Of a DNA stretch of 24,000 nt, positions 1-11,483 are shown piece by piece. The notes below the pieces were generated by a model that saw only the letters and a list, made by a program, of their open reading frames with translations, was not told where the DNA came from and ran no database searches. Positions within the stretch are counted from its first letter, which is position 1. Each line of letters opens with the position of its first letter. The stretch comes from Circinella minor (Eukaryota > Mucoromycota > Mucoromycetes > Mucorales > Lichtheimiaceae). The stretch lies in assembly GCA_016758965.1 (NCBI GenBank), contig JAEPRB010000413.1, positions 1 to 24,000 of the forward strand, in the 5' to 3' direction. Made by a program: the position numbers and the translations under genes.

Positions 1-811
1 ACAAGTTTATTATAAATGTGCATGTTCAACTTACCCGATAAACGTTAAAAACTCTTCATTTGTAAAATGTCAAGATCAGTACAGATCGTTCAAATAAGGC
101 GCGAGTAAATTCATTGTATATAAAAAACATTTGAAGCTAAAATGGCACGTCTGCACGGGTGAATCATCAAAGCTCTGGCTTTCATACAGCTTATCCATAC
201 GCATTCATTGAAAATGACTTGTTCTTTTTATTCGTACATATGGCTTTCAAAATATGTTATATTAATGAAAAAGAAATTTACCGCGCATAATATACTGGAT
301 AGAATGGTGCGCTTGAATATAACCCTCTCCTTCTCTGATAAAATATGTACATAGCACCATGTATACGTAAACAGTATCGTCATTCATTGATGTTTACATG
401 ACTTCTTGAGATCGTTGTGATGAGGAACGTTTCACACAAATATGCTTATTTCGAATATATTTCTTCACTTTTTTTTTTTTTGCTTTGTCTAAATATATGA
501 CACTACTTTATCTTCCAGATAAGATTATAATATAATATCTCTGATTCTCTGATATGCTGTACTGAATTTATTATAAAAAATAGCTAAGATTAAATCTATC
601 TCAACAGTATTGTCTATTGTAAGCTTATAAATTCGATTGACTGAGCTAGAAAGCTTTATTATATAGCATTTAAATATATAGTTATGCTGTTCTGATGTTA
701 ATTATAAATTCGAACCATATTCTATTAAACTATTTTAATAATATGATTTCATCCTTCTTGACTGTCATTTTTTTTTAAAAAAGTTTAATTTTTCTTATTG
801 TGAGTGAGTGT

Positions 812-880
812 ATGGTTGTTGTGTTTGTGCTGTTGTGTGTGTCACAATCATCTGTACGACATAAAAGAGAAACGTACTAA
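812..880 (+). other. Upstream ORF with hydrophobic leader (left copy)
   Basis: A 22-codon ATG-initiated reading frame lies about 95 bp before the start of the GH31 fragment, in another frame. It begins MVVVFVLLCV, hydrophobic and signal-peptide-like, and ends at TAA. The same frame is present unchanged in the right arm (23130-23198, minus). It may be a regulatory uORF, a leader exon spliced into the GH31 gene, or chance. Confidence 0.3.
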
Positions 881-974
881 AAAAAACGCCAAGCTTTCCT
901 TTTTTTCTTCTTTCCTTTTACTCTTTCTTTATCCTTGTATATATCACGAAAAAAAAAAGTATCTCTATAAAAAT

Positions 975-1654
975 ATGCGTCAAAAACTTCCAGAAGGATA
1001 TGAGTTTGACTCGAGTATATCTCATCCTGTCACTTTTCGAAACCCGGATGGTAACGTGTTTGAAATATATATATTGGCTAGCAACGTTATACGCGTACGT
1101 CATCATACAAACCACAAAAATACAGAACAACAACAGCAATAACAAAATGATATTAATTATGGATCATTTAATGTATCAAGAAAAAAATATTAAGACGAAG
1201 AACTTGGTCAAATTGAAGTAGAAACGCCTTTACGTTTGATTGTAATTGAACTTCCATGCTTATGTCTTGTATGGTATGACAAAAATACAGAGCCACATAA
1301 ACCTTTTGCAGAAGATCTTGTTCGAAGAGCTTACGCTTATCAACCTTTCCCATCATCTAATAACAACAACAATAACAATGATAATGAAATATGGCATTAT
1401 CGAAAACGATACCCAGAAGATGCTTATTTTGGATTAGGCGAACGTACAGGTTCAATGAATTTGGCAGGTCGTCGATTCCGACTTGAACGGTTGGATAGTA
1501 TGGGATATGATGCTGAAACACAAGATCCGTTATATAATTTTGTAACATTATCAACAACAACAAAACGTGCTTATGGTATTTATTATCAGAATTTCTCCAC
1601 GACAACCGTTGATTTTGGTCAAGAATTGGATGCTGTAAGTTTGTAAGCTTTATA
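975..1654 (+). pseudogene. Truncated GH31 glycosidase copy (exon 1 only)
   Basis: This is a second copy of exon 1 of the GH31 gene at 20058-23035. The start ATG at 975 and the first 55 codons match the intact copy exactly. Codon 56 is then TAA (1140-1142) where the intact gene has CAA, and a second in-frame TAA lies at 1191-1193, again where the intact gene has CAA. The rest of the exon stays in frame to 1634 and keeps the GTAAGT donor at 1635. It is 220 codons against 223, with a 12-bp deletion that removes the CPFY segment present in the intact copy. Similarity stops about 20 bp into the intron, and exons 2-4, with both catalytic aspartates, are absent. The product could not be an active enzyme. 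Confidence 0.93.
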
Positions 1655-3295
1655 CGTAATTACGTACTGCTTTTTTCCAAGTAGGAGTTAGGTAGCTAAA
1701 GAATAAAAGGAGAAACTATGTATATATATGATTCTTGGGTTCTTATAACAATACTGATTAAAATGATGCTTTTTCATTTTCAGATTATCGGAATTAATGG
1801 ACCGAAGATATGTGTATGTACACTGTTATCAAAATGTTTTATGTATATATATGTATATATATATATATATATATATCCTATTAATTAAATATAAAGCAAT
1901 GGTTCTGGAGTCAAAACTATGTCATATGTACTCTTTTCCATTTCTTCACGCATCACCAGAATTATAATGTCTATTTTTGGATATAGTATTTAAATTAACT
2001 AGTAATAAAACTTAATAGTATTCTAGTAGCGTGTGTAATAATATAATAATTTAATGCATCTTCTAATTGCAAATTTAAAGATAAGAAAGAAAGAACGACC
2101 AGATCTTTTAATGGTGTCATAATATATTAATTAATAAAAATTATAACAAATAGACTAATGCTTCATGTTTCACAAAGAAAAAAAATCGTTCATACATAAA
2201 ATATGTTGTATCACCACCGCATCACAATAGCGGTGCCATCATTCACATTATCAAACACGTAATATATCATTATTATTAAATGGTAAAGACTACAGAATAT
2301 ATTAAATATTGACCTATCATTATTAAACAAGGTACCCAACCTTTTTTTTTATTTCTATTTCCCGCCCTGGCCCTTGTCATAAATAATAAAAGGATTATTA
2401 TATAAGTATATGTCATACAAAAAAAAAGTTTATAGTCTTTTATAAAGATAATATTATTAAAATTACAATTATTAACAGTTTCCATAACAATAAATGGTGC
2501 AATTTTGCATTCTTTTTTAATACTACCATATCTCACTGTTGCTATAGTATTGTATTTAAGAAGAAAAGAAAAAAAAAGACTTATATGAAGTTTAAGTTTT
2601 CTGAGAAGCGGGAGATCTTATTCAAAACATAAATACACTATGTATTATAATTGTATATAAAGCTAAAAAGAAAGCGTCTCATTGTCCTAATTGATATTCG
2701 CGTTTTCTGCTTTTTTTTTTTTTATAAATGAGTTGTTGAAATTTAAGTAAAGAATCAATAGTATACTAAGAACAAGTGCACAGACAGAAAAAAACAGGTT
2801 ACTCATATTAAGCTGAATAGTTTTGTCTCCGATACAAGAAAACCACGTTTTTATATGCTAATTAATTTAAAGAATGGAAATACCCTGTATACAGAGCAAA
2901 AAAAGTACTTTCTTTCTTCCTTACTTTCTTTCCTTTGCCAAGCAAAAAAAGAAAAAATATCTTTCTTCTTCATTTCATTCATCTTTATATAATTATTCCT
3001 TCATTTTGACATTTATTACATTTATTATATAAAGATAATTAGGTAAGAATAGTAATTTTTCTTAAAAGACCTCTCCCCCCTTTTTAGTTTGAAATAAGCT
3101 AACCGTCTACTTTTCAAGGATTTTCTTTATTTTTTCTTAAACAAGTATACATACTTTACGAAACTTCAAAGAACTCGTTATTTAATTAACAAAAAACAAA
3201 AAAGAAAAAAAAAAGACGGGACTCGCACCTTCTTTTTTTTTGTGTACCCTTCTCCTTTTTATTCTTCGAATCGCTAAAAAACCAAAAACAAGTAC
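1655..3295. other. Gene-free stretch; 5' region of the kinase gene
   Basis: I see no supportable coding region; the reading frames here are short and of low complexity. It holds a TA-rich microsatellite (1841-1876) and a small hairpin (CACCGC at 2215-2220 and GCGGTG at 2230-2235). The last ~400 bases are pyrimidine- and A-tract-rich, as expected of the promoter and 5' leader of the kinase gene at 3296. No continuation of the GH31 fragment was found. Confidence 0.6.
1841..1876. repeat. TA-rich microsatellite
   Basis: Two imperfect ATGTATATAT units run into an uninterrupted AT dinucleotide tract. Similar tracts occur elsewhere in non-coding parts of the window. Confidence 0.9.
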
Positions 3296-6200
3296 ATGTC
3301 TTCATCGAGAGTCCGCGATTACGAATATTCACTATTTGAAAAGAATGGCGAAAAAGTGAAAACAGTATTATCCGAGGCACGAGCACATGAAGAAAACAAT
3401 AACAACCTTAATCATCAACCCAGTACTACGCGCCGAAAAAGTTTCAGATCACCCCCAAAATTTTATCAGCGTCATCAACCGAAATCAGAAGATACATCTT
3501 ACATGACGGAGGATGGTATGTTATTATCAATTGCACGAACCAACAAAAATAAAACATCACCTCCAACAGCAACAACATCATCCGATGGAAATTATTATGG
3601 AAATGCGTTACCGAATCGAAAATCTTTATCTAATGTTGGAGGTGAACCAACTGTTAGACGACGTAAAAGTTTAATTGGATCGTTTGATTTAAAATTTGGC
3701 CGTTCCAAATCACGTCAACAACAACAGCAGAAACAAGAACAATTACCATTAAGGTTACCTGAAGTACCATCTTCTTCATCTTCTTTTGAAGAACTTCCGC
3801 CGCCTGTATCATCACCAACATCAATAGTTCCACCACCGCATCCACATCACGTTATTCCACAGCAACAACAGCCTTTACGCAGTAGCATGTTGGGACAGGA
3901 AAAATACCATGATGTTACTATTCCTGAAGTGAAAAATTCAGGGGCAAATTACGATTATGATAACTATTATCAACCGAATTTACGTGTACCATATGATCCA
4001 GAACCGTCAACATCGACTACTTCCACTATTGAACGTAATCCATCCATGGATTCAAATATTTCTAATGTTTCTAAAGTCAGCACCTACGAATATCCTCCAG
4101 AGGAGTTATATTCAACAATATCGACTGCAAATTATTGGCTCGAAAAACAACAAGCAGAAACTAATAATAATAATAATAATGATGACAAGAACAAGATAAA
4201 GGGCAAAGAACGAGTATCATCTCATATTACTAACAATAATGGTACTGAACGTATGCAATTGGATCAAGAACAAATGCTTTATCTTAATAGTACAACCAAT
4301 TTACGCCCTCGTGCTCGATCCTTACGGGATAAGAATCGACAGCAACCGCCACCACAAGAAAAACTCAAGCCAACAAAAGAAGAAGATTTGACAACGACAA
4401 CGACAGCTGGAACAACAACAAATTCTCGTTATAGTCATCGTGCATCAAGGTCGAGATCGCGTGTATTGAGATCTCCACCACCTCCTCAAGCCAATACCGT
4501 TAAAGATGCACCACCAAGTTTGCCAAATGTGGACGTGAGACAAATCAAGAATGAAATCGATTCCACTCCAAGTATAATACAACAACAACAACAGCCCCCA
4601 ACGCGTGGTTCATCTCTGGCTTCTACTACTAACACCACTCCCAAAGATATATATAATATAACAGCACCCAATACACCTACTGCAAGCATTAGCAATTCTT
4701 CGGCAGATCACCACTTAACAGCCAACGTTATTTATAATGTCAAACGAAGATTAAGTTTGGGCAAGGATCGTAACAAAAGTAATATGGGTACTGTAAATAC
4801 AAATAACAAGGAAATAGACCTGGATCGTAAAAGTTTACCTGCGAATTTTGCAACTAGTCGAGAACCTCGAAAACGAACATTATCCAATGGCTCGAATCTA
4901 AGAGCGACTAGCATGCTACCCTCTGAACAACAACGTCGTAAATCTATAAGTAATTCTGGATCGACAAATATAACACCTAGGACATCATCCATGGTAGCAT
5001 CAGCAACAGCAGGAACAGCAGGATCAAGCCGAAGGTCAGGAAATACTTCACCTATACCTCCTCTTCCATCACATAATGCTCCTACAATCACCAAAAATCG
5101 ATCTCATGAAGATATTTCTTCAACAAATCGTCAACAACTGGTTCCTCCTGTGCCGCCCATGCCACGAAATCATTCATTGGCCTCAACAACAGCAGATAAT
5201 AAACGTTTAAGCAAAGCGGACAGTAGGACAAGTAGTAGCAGTAGCTTTGGTCGTCATGCTAGCGGTGGTGATGAGCAACAGCAACAATCAAAGCCAGCAG
5301 TTACAAGAAGATCAGTGCGTAGACAAGTTAGTCGTGGATCATCTTTGGGTGATACAGAGGATAGTGACACAGACAAACGTGTAACACGAACAAAAAAGAA
5401 ATCAATTACTGAAGATTCAGGTGTGATAGGAAAACCAGAACGTACGTCAAATAGTGGTTTTGTATTATGGAATCCAAACAAAAAAAGCATTGGTCAAGAA
5501 GAAACCAAGGATGTTTTATCTGTAAAGAAATCAACTGCAACCACCAGTAGCACAACAACAACGCGTCGACGTGGTCTGGTAATTGTTTTGTTTATTATTA
5601 TTATTATTATTATTATTGCTTTTACCTCTATTTACTATATATATGTTCTTAACGTTCAAGTATTTATATCATAGACTTTACCTGGTAGTTTAGCAACACC
5701 TCCGCCTTTACCCACTGCACCTTTACCTCCAATGAAAGTTGAGCCATTGAACATGACCATACCACAAGAAGGCACAACTCGGCGGAAAACAAACAAGACA
5801 TCACCTGCAGGACAAAAAGCGATCACACCAACACGTATTCCTATGTCCAACGTCAAAACTTCATTTTCTGCTACCACAACCCCCATTGGACGAAGTGGAA
5901 CTAGTAGTGAAGAAGAAATTATTTATGGAGATGGAAACAAAGTACGACGGAAAAAACCAGAACGTCGTTTATCACGAAGCAAATCTGGTACTGGTGGTGG
6001 ACGATCACCTCGAGTTACATCTTCTACCGGAACATCACCCAAAGTACGACCTAAACATACAAGTAGTAGTACAACAACTAATAGTAGTGACGGTGGTAGA
6101 GCGAGTGGTAGTAGTGCTAGTGCTGGTAAAACATCATCACAATTGTATTATACAGCAGCAAGTAGTGGAAAATCAATGATGACGGGTGCATCACCAAGAT

Positions 6201-8703
6201 TAGGAGCTCAGACAATTGCAGAAACGGGTAGAACAAGGAAAATAAGCACTACTTCGACTACTGCTGGTACAACCACTGCTGGAGCATTGGGTCGTGCTAC
6301 TTCACTTCACGTTCCTACAACAACAAGTCGTAAGCATTCTCGTACATCATCAGAATTGGAGGCAGCTGATAAAAGTAAAATAAAATTTCATTACTAAAAT
6401 ATTTTATTTAGAACTGAAAATATTTTCAATTGTGAATACTAATTCTAACTAATATGTTATCTTTATTTATGTATTTATCAATCAAATTAGCTACTCAACC
6501 TCGAGCTCTTAGTTTACACGACAAATTACGATCCATGGAAGAGGAATATTCAACTGGTAAACATTCCACTATGGAAGGGAAAGCAACTAATAATAATGAA
6601 CAACGTAGCAAGACAAGTATCAATCATCATCAAAATAATCAACAAGAAGACTACTTATCACCTGCAGCTGCAGCAACAACAACAACAACAACAACAACAA
6701 CAACTATCCCATCCATTAAACGTCGTGCCAGTGAGAGCGCTGCAGTTGATAAAAGAGGACAAGAACAAGCTCCCGTACGATCACCGAAGAGTCCACAAAC
6801 AGTACTTAAATACTATAAACAGTTTCTTTCCCAATATGAACAACAAGAGGTGGCAAAATACGATCAAATTTATTTTATGGGACCGCATGCCAAAAAAATT
6901 AATGGTCGACCTGAGGACCCTATTTTGAATTATGGTTATGATGACGATCGTGGTGATTACCATTTGGTTATGCAAGATCATTTAGCTTATCGATATGAAG
7001 TACTTGGTGCACTTGGTCAAGGTTCTTTTGGTCAAGTTGTTAAATGTTTAGATCATAAAACTGGACAAACAGTAGCTATCAAATTAATTCGTAACAAGAA
7101 ACGATTTCATGCACAAGCTGCTACTGAAGTGAAGATTCTCAAAGATCTTGTTCGATGGGTGAGTTGGTTATTGAAGCGAGAGAGAAGCTGTTTCTTTGTT
7201 GAGGTGTTGAAATTAAACTAATGGGATTTATTTATTTGTTTGTTTATTTATCACACAGGATCCTGATGATCAGTTTCACAATATTCGAATGACAGATTAT
7301 TTCTATTTTAGAAACCATTTATGTGTCGCATTTGAATGCCTTAGTATGAATTTGTATGAGTTTATCAAGAGTAATAATTTCCAAGGATTCAGTTTGAGTT
7401 TAATTCGAAGGTAACACTTTCAATTAATGTTTTATTACTATTACTATTTATTAATGTTGCTGGGTGATACGAAGAAGAAGTTAATCAAATGACATCTGAC
7501 TTTATATCTAATGATAATAATGATTAATAGATTTACAATTCAAATTTTACAATCTTTATGCTTGCTTTATGAGCATCGAGTTATCCACTGTGATTTAAAA
7601 CCGGAGGTACAAAAAAATTAAAAAAAAAAGTTACGCAGAGTTTTATGAAAATCTAATAGCAAGATATATAATTTTTTTATTTATAGAACATTTTATTGAA
7701 ACATCCATCCAAAAGTACGATCAAGGTCATTGATTTTGGTAGTAGCTGTTTAGAAAGTGAACGAGTATATACATACATTCAAAGTCGATTTTATCGTGCA
7801 CCCGAAGTCATTTTAGGAATGGCTTATGGTTTACCTATCGATATGTGGAGTTTGGGATGTATTCTAGCAGAACTTTATACGGGTCTTCCGATTTTCCCAG
7901 GCGAAAGTGAACAAGAACAACTTGCATGTATAATGGAAATTCTTGGTGTTCCAGATCGCTATTTAATTGAAAGAAGTTCTCGGCGGAGACTCTTTTTTGG
8001 TAAATGATCAATATTATATTTCAGAAAAAGGGAAAAAAAAAAAAAGAAGGAGCATGTACTAAATTTAGAGTTACATTATTATTGTTGGTTTTCTTTTATT
8101 ATTATCTAGATTCAAGTGGGCATGCGCGTATTATACCCAATTCGAGGGGTAAAAAGAGAAGACCAGGAACAAGATCAGTCATGCAAGCTTTACGTTGTCA
8201 TGATCGCTTATTTGTTGACTTTATTGAACGATGTCTTCGATGGGATCCTGATCGACGTATGCGTCCAAATGAAGCTTTACGCCATGAATGGATTAAACAA
8301 GCTGTTCCAATGACGGTCAGTACTTCAGGTACCACGCATAATCGATCCAAACATCATTCAACTCCGAAAATATCAACCGGGTAATTAAGTCTGGAGCATA
8401 GATCTTGTGGGAATAAAGTGGGAAGAAGTCCTTATAACAATTCTTAAGTTATATATACTAAAAAAATCAGGATGGTGGGTTTCGTTTAATAGAAATGTAA
8501 TAGATTCTCACCAAAACCATAGTCAGCAACATAATAATCATTCTCATCATCGATCTTTAGGTGTGAATGGTATATCAGGCAATAATGCTGCTACTGGAAG
8601 TAATGGTGAAAGTGGTGCAATTGTCTATTCAGGAGGAGACACATTTACTAAAACTAATTCGATGGTTTTAGTCGACGATTATTATTATACAAACAACAGC
8701 TAA
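3296..8703 (+). CDS. DYRK-family (Pom1-like) protein kinase
   Basis: Dual-specificity tyrosine-phosphorylation-regulated kinase, predicted 1557 residues from eight exons: 3296-5578, 5675-6374, 6491-7158, 7259-7410, 7531-7606, 7687-7999, 8110-8380 and 8493-8703. All joins keep the frame; the last (8381-8492) is the least certain, and the protein would otherwise stop at 8384. Residues 1 to about 1100 are low-complexity and probably disordered, rich in S, T, N, Q and P, with many Arg-x-x-Ser motifs such as RRKSF. A DYRK-homology box (DDDRGDY...[10 protein letters not shown]) leads into the kinase domain, about 1163 onward: glycine loop [13 protein letters not shown] lysine 1192, HCDLKPEN with Asp1289, DFG Asp1309, activation loop YTY 1321-1323 and SRFYRAPE. 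DYRKs autophosphorylate the second YxY tyrosine, then act as Ser/Thr kinases; fission-yeast Pom1 sets cell polarity and size. The C-terminal ~75 residues are H-, N- and S-rich. Family assignment is firm; the exact ortholog is not. Confidence 0.93.
6679..6705 (+). repeat. ACA trinucleotide tract in kinase exon 3
   Basis: An uninterrupted run of ACA repeats encodes a polythreonine stretch in the disordered N-terminal part of the kinase; in the next frame it would read polyglutamine. It is likely length-polymorphic. Confidence 0.8.
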
Positions 8704-9207
8704 AAAAAAAATGCATATAACTATTATTAAATAACAACAGCAACAAAAGCACATATACACAAACATTTGTAATATATCACAATTACATGCACAATACAAT
8801 ATATCACTATCACACAAATATTAGTTCATACATATTTCTCTCTTTTTTTTTTTATTATTATTTTATATGATTGCTTACATGCAATCCAATTGTATCTTTC
8901 TATTACTTTTTTTTTCTCTCCCCCCTTTGAACATATATACACACCAATCCAATGATTATTTCCCCTTTCTTTTTTCTTCTCTTACTCTTGTAGATTTTTG
9001 TTTCTTATTATTTTTTAAATAATGTTTTTTATATATTGTTTATTAATTAATAATAATGATTATTATTGTGAATTATTAATAAACAGTTTGATTGATGGTA
9101 AAAAAAAAAAAAAAGCTTTTTTTTTGTTAAAGAAGAGATTGATGGGATTGATAATGATAGTAACAACACAAAACATATATTTATCAAAAAATAAAAATAA
9201 AACTGAT
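8704..9207. other. Intergenic 3' regions between convergent genes
   Basis: The kinase gene (plus) and the small secreted-protein gene (minus) end facing each other. The stretch is T-, A- and C-rich with ATTAAATAA and several T tracts that could serve in 3' end formation. I see no gene in it. Confidence 0.55.
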
Positions 9208-9438
9208 TTATCCACAACGATGGACACCATTTATGTCAATAGTCATTGGCGCATCGCTACAGCAGGCGTTCATTTGAGGGTCTACATTAGTTTTGGCACA
9301 ACACGTCAAGGTTTCTTTTCTACATGTGAAGTCGGGACCACAGCCTTCTTCAAGGGTACAAGGAGTTGCTTTTGCAGATACGCTAGCAATCATCAAGCAC
9401 AAAACGGCGGCGATAATAGGAATAATTCGGTATTGCAT
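9208..9438 (-). CDS. Small secreted cysteine-rich protein
   Basis: An intronless 76-residue protein. Residues 1 to about 22 form a clear signal peptide: basic residue near the start, hydrophobic core IIPIIAAVLCLMIA, and a likely cleavage after SVSA. The mature part of about 54 residues has eight cysteines spaced C-x5-C-x5-C-x6-CC-x11-CC-x14-C, an even number that suits four disulphides. The order C-C-C-CC-CC-C differs from hydrophobins (C-CC-C-C-CC-C). I do not recognise the family. Proteins of this build in fungi include effectors, antimicrobial peptides and wall proteins, but nothing here chooses between them. The start ATG at 9438 fits the signal peptide, and a TATAAATA lies about 70 bp upstream. 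The gene stands alone beside a 4-kb gene-free region. Confidence 0.8.
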   Translation of the reverse strand: MQYRIIPIIAAVLCLMIASVSAKATPCTLEEGCGPDFTCRKETLTCCAKTNVDPQMNACCSDAPMTIDINGVHRCG

Positions 9439-9508
9439 CTTGTAATTTTCTTGATTACTTGTAATGAAAGGTAAATTGGTAAGAAGATAAAAAAAAAATT
9501 GGGTCCTT

Positions 9509-9516
9509 ATTTATAT
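9509..9516 (-). promoter_or_regulatory. TATA box of the small secreted-protein gene
   Basis: TATAAATA on the minus strand, about 70 bp before the start codon at 9438, within a reasonable distance for a core promoter. Consensus match only. Confidence 0.45.
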
Positions 9517-10544
9517 CTTTTTTTTTGTTTGCTTCCCATTCCATTAACAGTAATTTAAAATAATCGCTACTGTGTTACATTATGCTATTATACTTGCTGA
9601 AAGTAAATATCAATCCCCCCCCTCTCCTATCACCCTTTTTATTTTTATTTTTGAATTATGATGTGTTGTTGCGATATAATACAAAATGTATATTTACATG
9701 AGCTAATTAATCTTATTCAATTTTTTTTTCGGGGAGGGAGAATATTTTAATGCATAGAAGGATTCCAAAAATAGCATATCCACTTGCATGTAATATGATG
9801 TCAAATTTAATGATATACATATATACGTATATATATATAAATATAAGCAATTCTGTAAATAAGGTACTGTCTATTATATTTTTCTCCTTTGCTTTCTCTC
9901 AAGGAGTTGGCTATAATAACTCGTGTTGTTGTATTCATGAACATATCTATAAATATATATATTCTCTTGTCTTTCACCAGAAAAGATTTCAGAATTGGTA
10001 ATAAATAATGATTGCGTTTATTTGATTTTTATATAATTAATTCATTGGGAGAATATAAACAATATCACAGTGAACGATTTCCAACCAAACTCTTTTTCAT
10101 GTTTTGCGAGTCGGTTATCTATTTATAGTCCTATTTTACAAAAGACTGTCCGCAAAAGTGAACTATAATTCGGTCCGCAAATCATTTAAGAAGAGTATAT
10201 CGGTGTTGTAACCATGTCTTTTTTTTTTAAGGATTTCAAAGACATCAATTATATGCCGTTTTTGATTTTACACCATTATAAAAACAAGTACACACTATAC
10301 AGGATGGTTATGAATAAATACACCGGGAAATTTCCAAAGCAGAAAAAAAAACTCCCGAAAAAAAAAAAAAAAAAAACGGAAAAAAAGAAAGCTATTCATA
10401 TACTTCTAAACTCGATTTTGTATATATTTTCTGTACTTATTATGTACAACAACACTTTGAATTTTTTTTTTTTTTTTTTTTTTTTGGAGTCGGTAACTCA
10501 TTATATTATTTATTCTAAAATACATTTTTGACCAATTCAACCGC

Positions 10545-10958
10545 GGCTTAAATGACAACTTCAAAGAGGCTCAAACGAGATAAATTTAGCAAATCTTTTA
10601 TTTGCTCAAACGCGCTCAAATTAATTCGATACATTATTTTGAGTAGCTTGAGCATGTTAGATTCATGAGTTTGAGTCTTTGAGGACAATTGTAAGAGGTT
10701 TTTTTTTTTTCAAAGGGCCTCGAAGTTCTTCTTTATTGGTCAATGTACCATGCTACAACTGTTGATCAGACTATTATATTGGTTGGCTTTTTTTTATGTA
10801 GTATTATACCCCCACCCTTCAGTATTGGCTCATTTCTTTCAATCATTTTTTAACTATGTTAGTTAGTATTGACTTACTATTTTTTAAATTGGTCAAACCA
10901 TTTCCTTTTATATATGTAAATAAGTATTTGTTATTTTTATTCTTATCCACTATTTTAT

Positions 10959-11007
<49 letters not shown>

Positions 11008-11483
11008 CTACTATAATAAAACTCAAATTAATTATCTAACTTTGAGATATTACTAGTTTTCGTTTGCCATACCATGTATCTACAAAAAGACCTATTCAAA
11101 ATACCTTTGGATATAACTACAAAAATAGAACAAAAATAGAGTAATATGAAGAGAATTATTATTATAGGAAATCAAAAAAGCGATTCAAATATCTTTTTCA
11201 ATATAATATTGAAAAAAGTCGATTAGATAAAAAAAAAAAAACAGGTACTGTAGAAGGGGGAGAAAGAAAAAAAAAATTTTAACTATTAGAAAAAGAAGAG
11301 TAAATATAACATTCAGATTTCGACAAGTACGTAACTTTTTTTTTTCAGTACCTAAATGTCAAACCAAAAAGATTGAGCGAGCTCATCATTACTTAAATGA
11401 CAAGTTTGAGCAATTTGAGCCAGCTCAAATCATATAGACAGACATTTAAGCTGCTCAAAAAGTTTAACTTAAAAAAATTGAGC
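10545..11483. repeat. Paired clusters of GCTCAAA/TTTGAGC motifs, possible degenerate element
   Basis: Seven exact copies of GCTCAAA or its complement lie in two short clusters: 10569, 10604 and 10614 in the first, 11405, 11414, 11423 and 11453 in the second. Both clusters also contain CTTAAATGACAA (10547-10558 and 11392-11403), and the second holds an inverted version, GACATTTAAG, at 11441. The spacing, about 840 bp, and the mixed orientation resemble degenerate subterminal repeats of a small DNA transposon. No transposase remnant or target-site duplication was recognised. Confidence 0.4.
10959..11002. repeat. Compound AC/AT microsatellite
   Basis: Ten AC units are followed directly by about twelve AT units. 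It lies between the two GCTCAAA clusters. Confidence 0.95.

Larger units (their letters stand above)
1..1654. repeat. Left arm of a ~1.65-kb inverted repeat
   Basis: The first 120 bases are the exact reverse complement of the last 120 bases of the window, and pairing continues to 1654 against 22347. Beyond 1654 the two sides share nothing recognisable. The outer part (1 to about 1138) has roughly nine substitutions that I could see, a 2-bp indel near 237, an extra ten bases near 776-785 and some homopolymer length changes. From 1139 inward, substitutions are several times denser. The indels happen to cancel, so both arms are the same length. The arm contains the sequence upstream of a GH31 gene plus its first exon. 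Because pairing starts at base 1, the true outer limit cannot be seen here. Confidence 0.97.

Noticed and set aside
3296..5674. A separate gene for a 792-residue membrane protein upstream of the kinase
   Set aside because: The hydrophobic end is exactly an intron with good donor and acceptor, and splicing keeps the frame into similar low-complexity sequence leading to the kinase; kept only as a possible retention product.
9208..9438. Hydrophobin
   Set aside because: It has eight cysteines, but the order C-C-C-CC-CC-C is not the hydrophobin order.
9022..9474. Plus-strand reading frame of 150 codons
   Set aside because: It is the antisense of the secreted cysteine-rich protein, preceded by low-complexity sequence; the minus-strand frame has a signal peptide and ordered cysteines.
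10214..10531. Plus-strand reading frame of 105 codons
   Set aside because: Mostly lysine and phenylalanine runs from long A and T tracts; no domain-like sequence.
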